From IMG/VR virus record IMGVR_UViG_3300017713_000036, positions 1 to 33,061 of that record: a DNA stretch of 33,061 bases; one strand, given 5' to 3'. The first letter of the stretch is position 1, and every line of letters begins with the position of its first letter. Under the pieces are notes generated by a model. It saw nothing but the letters and a program-made list of their open reading frames with translations, was not told the DNA's origin and did not search any database. Below are positions 1 through 8,513 of the stretch, in pieces. The DNA comes from a virus. A program made the translations under genes and the position numbers.

Positions 1-718
1 GCGATGATAGGTTTGGTGTTGCACCTTGATTATCATATAGTGCTTGGTCATCGGATACGGTTACAATATCTTCTGTTGATTTGAAACCAACAACAGCAGT
101 CGGATACCGAGTGTACTTAGATAGAATAAGACTCTGTGGTGCTGCAAATACAAAGTGGCCACGAGTAAAGAAATCACCAGCAGAACTTGAGATCTGACAC
201 CCTTGACCAACCGCAGGGTTTGCCACAGTGTTTGTTGATTGTACCGTAAGAGTTACCGTACCATTGGAAATATCTTCACTCGCACTCATGCGGATTGGAT
301 TCTCACCCGCTGTCGCACCACTAGTGTTGGTGTACTGCACATACAATGTATCTGGGTCACTACCTTCAGCAGCAACTACTTTCAGTACTCGTGCTTTTAC
401 CGTAGAGGTTTGTCCAGTGAACTCCGTACCCAACAGTGTTGTAGTATCAGCAGGTAATACATTGGTAGTTGTGTTTAGTTTGATAAACTCGAAATCACTG
501 GTAATACTAGGCCCGCCGGGATTTACCGCAGCACCTTCATTAAAGATATTTCGACCAAAACGAGCAATCTCTTCTTGGATGATTGTCTGCATCTGAGTGA
601 GTTCTCGTGCCTGTAGTGCACGACCACTATTGAACAGTATTCGATGATAGTTGTCACTATCAACAAAATCGTCCTTATATGTGGTGGAGAATACGTTAGA
701 TGTAAATGTATTTGGCAT
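1..718 (-). CDS. DUF4815-type virion structural protein (partial, C-terminus outside window)
   Basis: This gene starts at 718 (MPNTFTSNVFS...) and runs open through the left edge, so 239 codons are visible and the C-terminus is missing. Residues about 20-60 carry the motif DSDNYHRILFNSGRALQARE followed by LTQMQTIIQEEIARFGRNIF, which I recognise as the start of the DUF4815 family found in structural proteins of marine T4-like phages. The visible remainder is rich in beta-strand-type, Thr/Ser/Val sequence, as expected of a fibre or baseplate-periphery protein. It is the last visible gene of the baseplate operon, 12 bases after gp8, with AAGGTATAGAG before the ATG as a likely ribosome site. In T4 the place after gp8 is held by gp9/gp10, so a role at the fibre-baseplate junction is plausible but inferred. 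Confidence 0.75.
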   Translation of the reverse strand, partial: MPNTFTSNVFSTTYKDDFVDSDNYHRILFNSGRALQARELTQMQTIIQEEIARFGRNIFNEGAAVNPGGPSITSDFEFIKLNTTTNVLPADTTTLLGTEFTGQTSTVKARVLKVVAAEGSDPDTLYVQYTNTSGATAGENPIRMSASEDISNGTVTLTVQSTNTVANPAVGQGCQISSSAGDFFTRGHFVFAAPQSLILSKYTRYPTAVVGFKSTEDIVTVSDDQALYDNQGATPNLSS

Positions 719-730
719 CTCTATACCTTA

Positions 731-2098
731 TTATATTTGTATTACGATTTTGATATCTTCGGTCTGATCTGTTGAACGAGTAACCGCAGCACGGTTATCA
801 ACATACAAAAGTTCACCGGAAAACGCATCAATCTCAGGGTCTATGTAAGGAGTAATAGAAGCATTCAATACGCCTGCTCCGTTACCATCAATTTCTGTAA
901 TGTTCTCACCAGCAGCGAAGTCACCGAATCCAGTTTCTTCGGTTTGGTGATACCAAATACCACCGTTTCCTCCAGAGTCTGCTCTATCTATCAGTGCCTT
1001 AATATTGGAAGTAGCACCTTGGATTGTATTATCAGCAGTAAATCCACTCGTTACACTAGAGAGGTCTAGTTGCTTTAGAAATTTACCGTTGGCCTCAGTG
1101 AAGTCAACACCAGCAGCAGAATCCTTTAATCCTTTCATCAAACCAACTTGACGGAAGTCATTTCCTACAATAAAGTCACCATTAACAGTACCCTCTGGTT
1201 TTACGTTGAACATAATTGCAGTGGAACGAAGGTCATCTCTTGGATCACCTCCAAGTCCTAAAGGAGTTGATAAGATTGCTCTTACCGCTGCGGGTTTGCT
1301 GGGTGATCCACCACCTGATACAACAACATTGGCATAGTCATACCCAGAACCTAATGTGTAAGAACCAGAACTATCAATTAGTTCTACCTTTACAACCTGT
1401 CCACCAGAAGTAGTCGCACCAGCCTTTGCCTTCGTGCCATTACCTACAACGGTGATAGTGGGATCTGATGTATATCCAGCACCACCGGAGTCTACATAGT
1501 AACCTACAATCTGACCAGAAATCGCAGCAGTCTGTACAGCAAGTTGTTCAACATCAGGAGCAGGAGAATCTGGGTTAGTCGCACCTTGTAACTTCACGGG
1601 AAGATAGTTGGCAGAAACAAACTTGGTTGCATCCAATGCACTAATAGAGTATAAGAACTTCCAAATATAACCATCAGCAGTATCAAACGGAACACCCGTT
1701 GTATTACCGGAAGGTTGTACAGTTGATACCTGTGCGTTTCCAGCAGCATTCATAGACTGTTGAATACACATGTATACTTGGTTATTGTCATTCATTACAT
1801 AGTATGTTTGTGCTGGATAACCAACTTGTGCATCATCATATGCTGAATAGATTGCACCGGATGACCAGTTATATCGTGGTACAACAAAGGATAGGTCAAC
1901 AATGGCCTTACCCGACTGAGCAGATAACCTAAAGTTTCGCTCTTCTCTCTGAGTATTTATTGCCGTGGGTGCAATATCAGAGTCGTTCCAATCTTCGGAA
2001 CGACCAATTACCGCATAATAATCTTCAGACGCAAGATTAAAGTCAGCCTGAAGACTCTTAATAACTTGCTTTTTTAGTCTATTAGTTACAATCGCCAT
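731..2098 (-). CDS. 8: Baseplate wedge protein gp8
   Basis: A 455-residue homologue of T4 gp8, which dimerises in the baseplate wedge and helps bind gp6, gp7 and gp10. The family is seen at both ends: an N-terminal stretch with IGRSEDWNDSD, then VVPRYNWSSG and, near residues 140-152, DGYIWKFLYSI, matching T4 gp8's GRSEPW, VIPRRDW and DGYVWEYLFEI. The C-terminus FSGELLYVDNRAAVTR..DQTEDIKI matches T4's HSGEMIYMENRPPI..DQTEEINI. T4 gp8 is about 334 residues; the extra length is a Gly/Ser/Val-rich insertion around residues 190-280 that looks like an added beta domain. It lies between the fibre-like gene and the DUF4815 gene, with GGGTAAT before the start. It is part of the late minus-strand baseplate operon. 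Confidence 0.88.
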   Translation of the reverse strand: MAIVTNRLKKQVIKSLQADFNLASEDYYAVIGRSEDWNDSDIAPTAINTQREERNFRLSAQSGKAIVDLSFVVPRYNWSSGAIYSAYDDAQVGYPAQTYYVMNDNNQVYMCIQQSMNAAGNAQVSTVQPSGNTTGVPFDTADGYIWKFLYSISALDATKFVSANYLPVKLQGATNPDSPAPDVEQLAVQTAAISGQIVGYYVDSGGAGYTSDPTITVVGNGTKAKAGATTSGGQVVKVELIDSSGSYTLGSGYDYANVVVSGGGSPSKPAAVRAILSTPLGLGGDPRDDLRSTAIMFNVKPEGTVNGDFIVGNDFRQVGLMKGLKDSAAGVDFTEANGKFLKQLDLSSVTSGFTADNTIQGATSNIKALIDRADSGGNGGIWYHQTEETGFGDFAAGENITEIDGNGAGVLNASITPYIDPEIDAFSGELLYVDNRAAVTRSTDQTEDIKIVIQI

Positions 2099-2102
2099 TT
2101 TA

Positions 2103-3128
2103 TTACCCTGTTACCGTGCCGTTATTGGCCACGAAGAACCATTTACTTTTTGTGTTATTCCAGACCAGATGACATCCCTGACCTTCAAGAAATTTAATGA
2201 ACCCATTACCAGAGTCAATACCAAAGATATTTGATGTGCCACCCACAGGAGTTAGGTTTACTTCACCCGCTCCAACATTTGAAAATATCTTAGACTCTCC
2301 TTGGATAGTGCCATCAGCAATAGTAGGAACAATCTTACTACCGGAGTTGAAGATAGTCAGTGGTTCGGTCAGATCAATTGCCGTGGTAGATGCAACATCT
2401 GTTCCCTTTTCAAGAACTAGTTTATTTACAATCTCTACAGCACCAGTACCCTTGGCACCTATTTTAAGACTGATGTTAGCATCGTCTCCATCTACATCAA
2501 GTGCAGCACCACCACCAGTCGCAGCATTGGTGATTGTTAGGAAGTTCACTGCATTAGAAACATTCGCAAACTTTGTGTATTCATTACCTGAACTGTCCAA
2601 TAGTAAACCACCATTGGCCAGACCGTGAAGTGTTGGATTAGAGAATGTAAGTGCATCAATAGTCTTATTGGTCAAGGTCTGAGTCGCATTTGCAAATACA
2701 AATGTGTCACTAGCACCAAGAGCAGGTAGAGTTATCGTGCGGTCTGCCGAAAGTTCATTGACACCAAAAACATACTGGTGATTAAGAGAGGTATCATTAA
2801 TCTGTGGTAATGTCAAAACAGGAGCTGTCAGAGTCTTATTCGTCAGAGTCTGTACACCCGAATCTAGGAGTATCGTACCACTGCTATCTGGAAGGTAGAT
2901 GTTTCTATCCGCAGTCGGTTCTACGACTTGCAACAGAGTCTCAAAAGCGTCTTCAGTCTGTCCTTCAAATAGAACACCACCTTCAGTCAAGGATACTGAT
3001 GCAGTATCCCCACCCACTGATAAATATAATTCAGTGAAATTCTCATTAATCTTCTGGGCAGCAGTACGCAGGGTATCCCCTGTACCATCATTCGCTGTTG
3101 TTCCACGATTTATAGTTTGTCGTGCCAT
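2103..3128 (-). CDS. Fibre-like virion structural protein
   Basis: A 341-residue protein. Its N-terminus (MARQTINRGTTANDGTGDTL, then RTAAQKINENFTELY) is a module I have seen at the start of many marine-phage tail-fibre and baseplate-periphery proteins, probably an attachment or trimerisation segment. Repeated TLTNKTL motifs around residues 95-100 and 150-156 are typical of beta-structured trimeric fibres. The C-terminus is Gly/Val/Ile-rich and ends in a compact domain (HLVWNNTKSKWFFVANNG). No enzymatic motif is visible. It sits between the gp7-like core and gp8 and has its own TATAAATA late promoter 23-30 bases upstream. The exact T4 counterpart is unclear; gp9, gp10 and gp11 occupy nearby positions in T4 but show no obvious similarity. 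Confidence 0.65.
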   Translation of the reverse strand: MARQTINRGTTANDGTGDTLRTAAQKINENFTELYLSVGGDTASVSLTEGGVLFEGQTEDAFETLLQVVEPTADRNIYLPDSSGTILLDSGVQTLTNKTLTAPVLTLPQINDTSLNHQYVFGVNELSADRTITLPALGASDTFVFANATQTLTNKTIDALTFSNPTLHGLANGGLLLDSSGNEYTKFANVSNAVNFLTITNAATGGGAALDVDGDDANISLKIGAKGTGAVEIVNKLVLEKGTDVASTTAIDLTEPLTIFNSGSKIVPTIADGTIQGESKIFSNVGAGEVNLTPVGGTSNIFGIDSGNGFIKFLEGQGCHLVWNNTKSKWFFVANNGTVTG

Positions 3129-3150
3129 TTTCTAATCCGTTTGTTTTATA

Positions 3151-3158
3151 TATTTATA
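3151..3158 (-). promoter_or_regulatory. Late promoter TATAAATA before the fibre-like gene
   Basis: A perfect TATAAATA on the minus strand in the gap after the gp7-like gene. The predicted start is near 3145, about 17 bases before the ATG of the 341-residue protein. It probably boosts the fibre-like protein, gp8 and the DUF4815 protein. Confidence 0.7.
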
Positions 3159-3164
3159 AGGGTT

Positions 3165-4172
3165 TTAGGTGCCAATTAGCAATTGTTTTACATACTGATC
3201 TGAATCACCACTATAGAAAATATGTTTCTCTTGATCCATCGTCTCAAAGAAGAAGTTATTACTCATATCCATACCATTCGTCTCAAACTGATCCGAATCA
3301 TCGAATGTGGGTGATGTCGCAGTCTGCGCTTCACGCAATGAAGAATACTGATTCTCAATTGTTTGAATCTGATCAAGAGAGAATGTTCTCAAATCAGTAA
3401 GTACTGGGTTAATTCTTGATAACATACCATCTGAATCACTATATAGGTCATCCACCAATGCGGTCAAATCAAGAGTTGCTAGTTCACCAAAACTTGCATT
3501 GTTCTCTATCACAATAGGTGGTGGAGGTGCAATAATAACTTGAGGGGCTGTCAGAGCATCTTCTACCGCAGATACGATCTGAACCTGACTACCAACAAAC
3601 ATACCAGCCGGATGTACAAACAGTTTGTAAGGTTCTTTCCACTTATTAAACGCGATTTCAGACCTGACAAGGATAGCGAAAGTCTGGTATAATTTGTTGT
3701 CAGTGATAAACTTCTGAGAGTTAAAACCAATCTCAGATCCAGTTTCACCCACCTTGAATACTTGTTCTTTAGTATAAATCACTTCGGGGTCAATACTAAA
3801 GAAGGTTCGGAAGAACTGTTGAATAGAATATTTGGTACCCTTAGAACGATACAGAGTATTTGAATACTTTGCCGCAGCCCGTTTGTCTGCAAACCCTTCA
3901 AAGTACGACTGACCCAGTAAGAGTTCGTCTTCAATATAAGACAGAAGATCAAGGTCTGCCTGAGTAATGTCTCGGTTGTAAAACAAGTCATTTGCAAGTC
4001 GAGCAGGGGAATCATTCCCATCCTCAAACTCGTAATACTGGTCTAATAGAGTGATCAGTTTAGGATAGGTAGAACCAAAGAACTCCGGTAACACCGTTGA
4101 TACATGGTGCTTAGGAAAGGCAATATCTCGTCTATTCAGATCCGATAAAGTATCATCGTTCTTGGTTCCCAT
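3165..4172 (-). CDS. 7: Minimal gp7-like core baseplate wedge protein
   Basis: A 335-residue protein that appears to match only the C-terminal wedge-core region of T4 gp7 (1032 residues). Shared features, in the same order, are an F..YP.LI.LLDQYYEF-type start (T4: NFEAFCEAYIQYLSDGYG), a helical stretch ending in a KRAAAKYSNTLYRSKGTKYS segment (T4: DKRDAVARFFESRSYDFYSTKGIEAS), FFRTFFSIDPEVIY (T4: LFKVLYNEEVEIE) and RSEIAFNKWKEPYKLFVHPAG (T4: SRWKSDVIRFVHPVG). The large N-terminal two thirds of T4 gp7 have no counterpart. Residues beyond about 230 are Asp/Ser-rich and probably flexible. It sits directly after gp6 with a one-base overlap, the T4 order 6-7-8. I compared the proteins from memory, so the identity is an inference to be tested by profile search. 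Confidence 0.7.
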   Translation of the reverse strand: MGTKNDDTLSDLNRRDIAFPKHHVSTVLPEFFGSTYPKLITLLDQYYEFEDGNDSPARLANDLFYNRDITQADLDLLSYIEDELLLGQSYFEGFADKRAAAKYSNTLYRSKGTKYSIQQFFRTFFSIDPEVIYTKEQVFKVGETGSEIGFNSQKFITDNKLYQTFAILVRSEIAFNKWKEPYKLFVHPAGMFVGSQVQIVSAVEDALTAPQVIIAPPPPIVIENNASFGELATLDLTALVDDLYSDSDGMLSRINPVLTDLRTFSLDQIQTIENQYSSLREAQTATSPTFDDSDQFETNGMDMSNNFFFETMDQEKHIFYSGDSDQYVKQLLIGT

Positions 4173-5998
4173 TAGTTAGTAACCCCAGGCTCTACGTCTA
4201 CGATACGAGAGAATGATCTACTACCATCAAACTCCAAGACATCATTTCTTAGAGGAGTCAGGGCACTCTGGTTGGCAGGAGTTACAGACACCTTAATGAA
4301 CTGATCGGAACCAACAAAGTTGTCGATACGCAAACCAACGATTCTGACGGTATCCCCATCGTAGTCTCCTACATTATCTACAATGACTGCGCGTTCATCT
4401 TGATCAAATACCTCTAGTTTATTCGTTCCGAGTTTATTTCTTAACACACAGGTTTTATTTTGCAATGTAAAAGCGGTAGATGTAATCACATGGTTTACAT
4501 CGTCAGGGATTGCAATAATTGTCGCGTATCTCATTACATGATCTTGTGCTAGTGTCAATGTCGGAGTAAACCGTCTCTGCATACGCACTGTGGCTCGGGA
4601 CGATAGAATCGCAGGACTAACATCATCAATCAAAGTCAATAGATTTGATCGTCGGAATGACTGATTAAAGTTACCCGTATTCGTATCAAAATAATCAAAC
4701 ACTGCTTGAGTTACATTGTCTTGAATCGTGTTGCGAGACAGAGTTGTGAGGTTCTGATTGAACTGGAAAAATAACTCGGTCTCAACAAAGGTCTTGACTG
4801 GATCATCAAACTGTACATTAAATGATGCGACAGATAACTGTGCGGCAAGATCAATGATAGAGTCCTTTGTTACCTGTATCGTAGTGTCATCAACATCGGA
4901 GTTGAATAGTATTGATATGAAGACGGAACCAAAGACTGGGTTGATCGCTTCTTCACCACCAAAGGATGTGATGTCCTTGATCAGTGTTGAGAAGTTTTGT
5001 AGTACCAGTGCGGTATAGTCTACGGCTGTTACCATTCGGTTTTGAGATGCATACTGGAAGGGAGCATTCTGACGAATAGATTCTATAGATTCCTTTTCAC
5101 CACCACCAACAGCATTGGCGACAGTAGTTACTGATGCGTTGTACGATACACCAGCAACAGTGATTGGACTCTGAGGTTCAAATGTCTTGGCAGTATCACC
5201 AGCACTACCACCTGATGCCAGATAGGTGACCGTAACCTTGCTACCAGCGGCTGGTGAACGACCCAATGTTGTACCATTACCAAAGGTCAGTTCAAAGAAT
5301 CCATTAGGAGATTCTTTCAATATGAATAGAGTAGAGTTAGCATTGATTGTCGTAGCGGACAATAGGTTGGTATATGTAGTAAACTGAGAAGAAGATGGTG
5401 ACTCATATACACGCACAACCGCAGTAGAAATATCCATCTCAGTATCGGGTATGATATAGACTGGGTTCTCTTCTTGTTGGGTCACAAGGAAGGTTTTGAC
5501 TCGTTGAGTTCCCTCGTAGACCTTGATGTTACTTTCCCCAGAGGCGTCAGTAAATATATACAGACCTTCACCGTTATCTGTGGCAGTAAGGTCTTCTATG
5601 GTCTGGAACACATACTCCGTTTCATCGACAGTCGCATTGAACTTGAAACCATCATTTAATTGTACCGTGTTGGGACGATCTGTCACACCACTAAGATTAA
5701 TGGACATCTTAATGATTGCTTGAGAGGAAGTCTTTGAGTCTGGAATATATCCTATTCCCTCTGCCAAGGAGATGATAGAACTACGCAGTTGTGCAGTCCC
5801 AAGGAAAGATTCGTTCAAGGCAAAGTTGGCGGTCAAACCATTATAATGGGTATTGTACGCCAGAACATCTAGAATATTAGACAGTCCAGATGCCTCAAAG
5901 TTATAATCCTGAAACTCTTCTTTCTGAGCAAGAAAAGTCTTGAGGTTATTCTTAATCGCATCAAAGTCTAATGATGTGGATTTGATTGTTGTTGCCAT
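4172..5998 (-). CDS. 6: Baseplate wedge protein gp6
   Basis: A 608-residue homologue of T4 gp6 (about 660 residues), which forms the inner ring of the baseplate by dimerising between wedges. The N-terminus shows the family signature: SLDFDAIKNNLKTFLAQKEEF, then YNFEASGLSNILDVLAYNTHYN and ALNESFLGTAQLRSS. The middle contains the J-like core (GGGEKESIESIRQNAPF..ASQNRMVTAVDY at about residues 298-330), common to contractile injection baseplates. The C-terminal part is beta-rich. The gene is immediately downstream of gp25 and overlaps the gp7-like gene by one base, so the wedge proteins are made together from one late transcript. Confidence 0.9.
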   Translation of the reverse strand: MATTIKSTSLDFDAIKNNLKTFLAQKEEFQDYNFEASGLSNILDVLAYNTHYNGLTANFALNESFLGTAQLRSSIISLAEGIGYIPDSKTSSQAIIKMSINLSGVTDRPNTVQLNDGFKFNATVDETEYVFQTIEDLTATDNGEGLYIFTDASGESNIKVYEGTQRVKTFLVTQQEENPVYIIPDTEMDISTAVVRVYESPSSSQFTTYTNLLSATTINANSTLFILKESPNGFFELTFGNGTTLGRSPAAGSKVTVTYLASGGSAGDTAKTFEPQSPITVAGVSYNASVTTVANAVGGGEKESIESIRQNAPFQYASQNRMVTAVDYTALVLQNFSTLIKDITSFGGEEAINPVFGSVFISILFNSDVDDTTIQVTKDSIIDLAAQLSVASFNVQFDDPVKTFVETELFFQFNQNLTTLSRNTIQDNVTQAVFDYFDTNTGNFNQSFRRSNLLTLIDDVSPAILSSRATVRMQRRFTPTLTLAQDHVMRYATIIAIPDDVNHVITSTAFTLQNKTCVLRNKLGTNKLEVFDQDERAVIVDNVGDYDGDTVRIVGLRIDNFVGSDQFIKVSVTPANQSALTPLRNDVLEFDGSRSFSRIVDVEPGVTN

Positions 5999-5999
5999 G

Positions 6000-6449
6000 T
6001 TATCTTAACCTTGCTAGTGTGGTAGTAAACTCGACTTCCTCATCAGTATTTACTACCTTAAACTTAATAGTTACATCTAAACTATGTCTATCAGGTTGCA
6101 GATTCACGATCACATCTATGATCTCTGCCCTTGGTTCAAACACCTGAATATTTTGTATGATATTTCTACGCAGAACTGAAGACTTGCCACGGTCAGCCAA
6201 CTCAAACAGTTGTGCCCTTATGTTACCACCAAATCGTGGACGAAAAGGTTTCTCCAAGAGATTGGTCATAACCAGTGTCTTGATCGCCTGTTTGACTGAT
6301 GCAGCACCATTCTTCTTGAAGATCTCTCCACTAGAAGGTTTTGCCTTAAAAGTCAAATCAATATCGACATAGTCCCGCACCCTCGTAGTACTAATCGAGG
6401 CTGTCTGGAGATCTCTATCTTCTTGTGCGAATGCTCTACGTATTGCCAT
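6000..6449 (-). CDS. 25: Baseplate wedge protein gp25
   Basis: A 149-residue protein of the gp25/GPW family, the sheath-anchoring wedge component at the inner baseplate. Diagnostic stretches are FKKNGAASVKQAIKTLVMTN at about 43-62, then LLEKPFRPRFGGNI and FEPRAEIIDVIV, ending with beta-strand residues. T4 gp25 is 132 residues, so the size fits. The family is related by name to lysozymes, but no catalytic residues are expected here. The start is notable: the late promoter TATAAATA ends exactly five bases before the ATG and no Shine-Dalgarno sequence is near, so the late mRNA may be leaderless. It is one base upstream of gp6. Confidence 0.9.
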   Translation of the reverse strand: MAIRRAFAQEDRDLQTASISTTRVRDYVDIDLTFKAKPSSGEIFKKNGAASVKQAIKTLVMTNLLEKPFRPRFGGNIRAQLFELADRGKSSVLRRNIIQNIQVFEPRAEIIDVIVNLQPDRHSLDVTIKFKVVNTDEEVEFTTTLARLR

Positions 6450-6454
6450 AGTAC

Positions 6455-6462
6455 TATTTATA
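6455..6462 (-). promoter_or_regulatory. T4-type late promoter TATAAATA before gp25
   Basis: TATAAATA reads on the minus strand in the gap between the 197-residue gene and gp25. By the T4 rule (the motif occupies -13 to -6) transcription would begin on the A of the gp25 ATG. It should drive gp25, gp6 and the genes beyond. Confidence 0.75.
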
Positions 6463-6471
6463 ACCTTTTAT

Positions 6472-7065
6472 TTAATCTTTTTCTTTGATTTCTACTAATT
6501 CGTCACCACTCATCAACTCATTATTGAAATAAGTTTCTACATTACGATCAAAGGTGACATCAAATGTCGCTGGCATATTCGGAAACTCCAGACCAATCTG
6601 TGCGGTCACACTACCATCAATATTGTATGTGTCATAGTCCAAGTAGAGAGTACCAAAGTTGATGTAATCCTTCCAATACTCGGCAACATCAAAGGTCTTC
6701 TCTAGGTCAATATTACCTTCTCTATCAATGACTTGATAGTATACTAATCTACCGTTACCCTTTTTACCCATCGCATCATCAGACAGATCAATAGTCTTTA
6801 GGTCAAAGACACCTTCCGATACGATCAGTCGGACATCATTGAAGTTCTCGGTGTTGCCATTGATAATCCTCATGGCCTCTGCTTGCATGTACAGGTTACG
6901 AGCAATCTGTAGTCTGGAATCTTTACTTGCCACATGATTGAAAGATGTTCTGTCACCATACGCACCAAGGAACTTGGCAATAGTAATCCCAGGCGCAAGT
7001 CTGGTTGAAGAGTTTATGTCACTGCGGAACTCTGGATTGTATACCGGATCAACTAATACTATCAT
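6472..7065 (-). CDS. Unidentified structural-operon protein, 197 aa
   Basis: I do not recognise this 197-residue protein with confidence. It lies between the gp5-type beta-helix gene (overlap of four bases) and gp25, so it is likely a hub or wedge component. No signal peptide or membrane segment is visible. The middle (about 55-140) holds a helical region followed by GNGRLVYYQVIDREGNIDLE and a segment FDVAEYWKDYINFGTLYLDYD. The order of helices and strands reminds me weakly of M15-type DD-peptidases seen in other marine T4-like phages, but the His and Asp zinc ligands of that family are not present, so if related it is catalytically dead. The C-terminus (EFPNMPATFDVTFDRNVE) is beta-rich. Treat the M15 idea as speculation. 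Confidence 0.55.
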   Translation of the reverse strand: MIVLVDPVYNPEFRSDINSSTRLAPGITIAKFLGAYGDRTSFNHVASKDSRLQIARNLYMQAEAMRIINGNTENFNDVRLIVSEGVFDLKTIDLSDDAMGKKGNGRLVYYQVIDREGNIDLEKTFDVAEYWKDYINFGTLYLDYDTYNIDGSVTAQIGLEFPNMPATFDVTFDRNVETYFNNELMSGDELVEIKEKD

Positions 7066-8513
7066 GGTGTAAATCTCTTCCCTCTGTTCTCTACCGCATT
7101 ACCAATAGGTTCAAATCCAAATCTAGATGATGGTGATTTCTTTACTGTCCTACCGATGGCAGGAGGTGTTTTTGATTGATAGTCTGGGTTCAGTCTTTCT
7201 TCGGAAACAAGAATACCACCCACCTTATCTCGTGTACTAGAGTTACGGAAGGCTGATCGAATCTCTTGGGTTGTCGGAATCTTATCAAACACCTGTTCGT
7301 AATCATCGGTCAACAGGATCTTGTTCTTCAGAGTGTCTCCCGCATCCACCACGACATTCTTGATTGCGTATGATCCTGAAGTTGCATGTGAGACCACAAG
7401 AATAGGTGTGAGTGGGGCTTCACCTGTGATCGCTGCCTGTACCTTAGTTGCCTCTGCGACAGTTGGGTCAGATGCAGCACCCGCTGCTCCTAATGAACCC
7501 GCAGTTCCGGCCTTCTGTGCTTGGAATGCAGTCTTGGCTGCATCTGCCACATTCGCATTATAGGAACGAATCGCTTCGTCTGCAATACCCTTGAATGTAC
7601 CGTGGAAGATTGCACCAGAAGATTCTGCCAATGCACCTTCATTACCTTGGTAAACATTACCAGTGAAGTCAACCTTCTTACCACCGATTGCACCCTTCTG
7701 TCCCAGAACAGAGACATACTTCGCACCTGTAATATTGGTGTTCTTGGAGGATACCGCAAAGGACTCCTTACCAGACACAAAGATGTTATCTTCTGATGCT
7801 ATCTCTATATTACCCTCAACATAGTTTGTCTGATCAAACTTGACAAACTGGTTGTTGTCTGCTAACATAATATCCGTATGAGTACCAATCGTCTTTGTTG
7901 TCTTGGTCTTCTTGGTGGTGTAGGTTGAGTTACCCGTTACGGTGGTCTTATGATTGTGTTCAATCGCCTCAACCTTATTACCCGCGACATTGAGGTTCAT
8001 GTTTCCACCAACATCAATATTATAGTCACCCGTCACTTTCAGGTTTAGATTACCATTGTAGACGAGGTTTCCGTGTCCCTCTACAATGACAGTCTGATCA
8101 CCACCTGTGACCTCCACCTTATTGTTGACAGCAGAGATAACAACAGATCCATCTGCTCTCATCTCTACACCCGCACCTGTGCGGTGTTTGATTAGTACTC
8201 GTTCACCGCCTGGTGTATCGTCCTGTTCAATAACATGACCAGAAGTAGTCTCTTGTACTTGGTTGAACGGATACTCTGATGGTCTCTGTGGTTGTAGATT
8301 GAGAGACACCCCAAAGTCACCACCACCCACATACAGATCATTTATCTTTAATCCACGCGCGGCTTGGTTGACAGACGAACCAAAGTTGTAGTCTCGCTTG
8401 GGATACTCTCCGGTAGGATCTTGCATACCATCATAGGGTACACCGAGGGTGTCCTCGTTACCAGAACCAAGTTTACCAACCCTTAAATCGTAGTTGTCCT
8501 TCTTAGTTGTCAT
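7062..8513 (-). CDS. 5: gp5 C-terminal beta-helix (spike needle) as a separate protein
   Basis: A 483-residue protein carrying the needle half of the T4 gp5 spike. Residues 31-53 (DPTGEYPKRDYNFGSSVNQA) resemble T4 gp5's DPTGQYPRRLGNDTNVLNQ, which in T4 precedes the lysozyme domain. Residues 80-112 (SEYPFNQVQETTSGHVIEQD, then DTPGGERVLIKHRTG) resemble the segment that in T4 follows the lysozyme. Residues 120-200 contain alternating V.G.. repeats (VEVTGGDQTVIVEGHGNLVY, LNLKVTGDYNIDVGGNMNLN), the signature of the triple-stranded beta-helix. Residues about 310-365 are Ala-rich, and the C-terminus is basic with no PAAR-like motif seen. So the lysozyme insertion is absent here. It overlaps the amidase gene by 11 bases and the next gene by four. 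Confidence 0.8.
   Translation of the reverse strand: MTTKKDNYDLRVGKLGSGNEDTLGVPYDGMQDPTGEYPKRDYNFGSSVNQAARGLKINDLYVGGGDFGVSLNLQPQRPSEYPFNQVQETTSGHVIEQDDTPGGERVLIKHRTGAGVEMRADGSVVISAVNNKVEVTGGDQTVIVEGHGNLVYNGNLNLKVTGDYNIDVGGNMNLNVAGNKVEAIEHNHKTTVTGNSTYTTKKTKTTKTIGTHTDIMLADNNQFVKFDQTNYVEGNIEIASEDNIFVSGKESFAVSSKNTNITGAKYVSVLGQKGAIGGKKVDFTGNVYQGNEGALAESSGAIFHGTFKGIADEAIRSYNANVADAAKTAFQAQKAGTAGSLGAAGAASDPTVAEATKVQAAITGEAPLTPILVVSHATSGSYAIKNVVVDAGDTLKNKILLTDDYEQVFDKIPTTQEIRSAFRNSSTRDKVGGILVSEERLNPDYQSKTPPAIGRTVKKSPSSRFGFEPIGNAVENRGKRFTP

Noticed and set aside
1954-1961. AATAAATA on the minus strand, a possible late promoter
   Set aside because: It lies deep inside gp8, codes for conserved-looking residues, and no gene starts shortly downstream.
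3019-3026. GATAAATA on the plus strand
   Set aside because: No plus-strand gene follows; it lies in the coding region of the minus-strand fibre-like gene.
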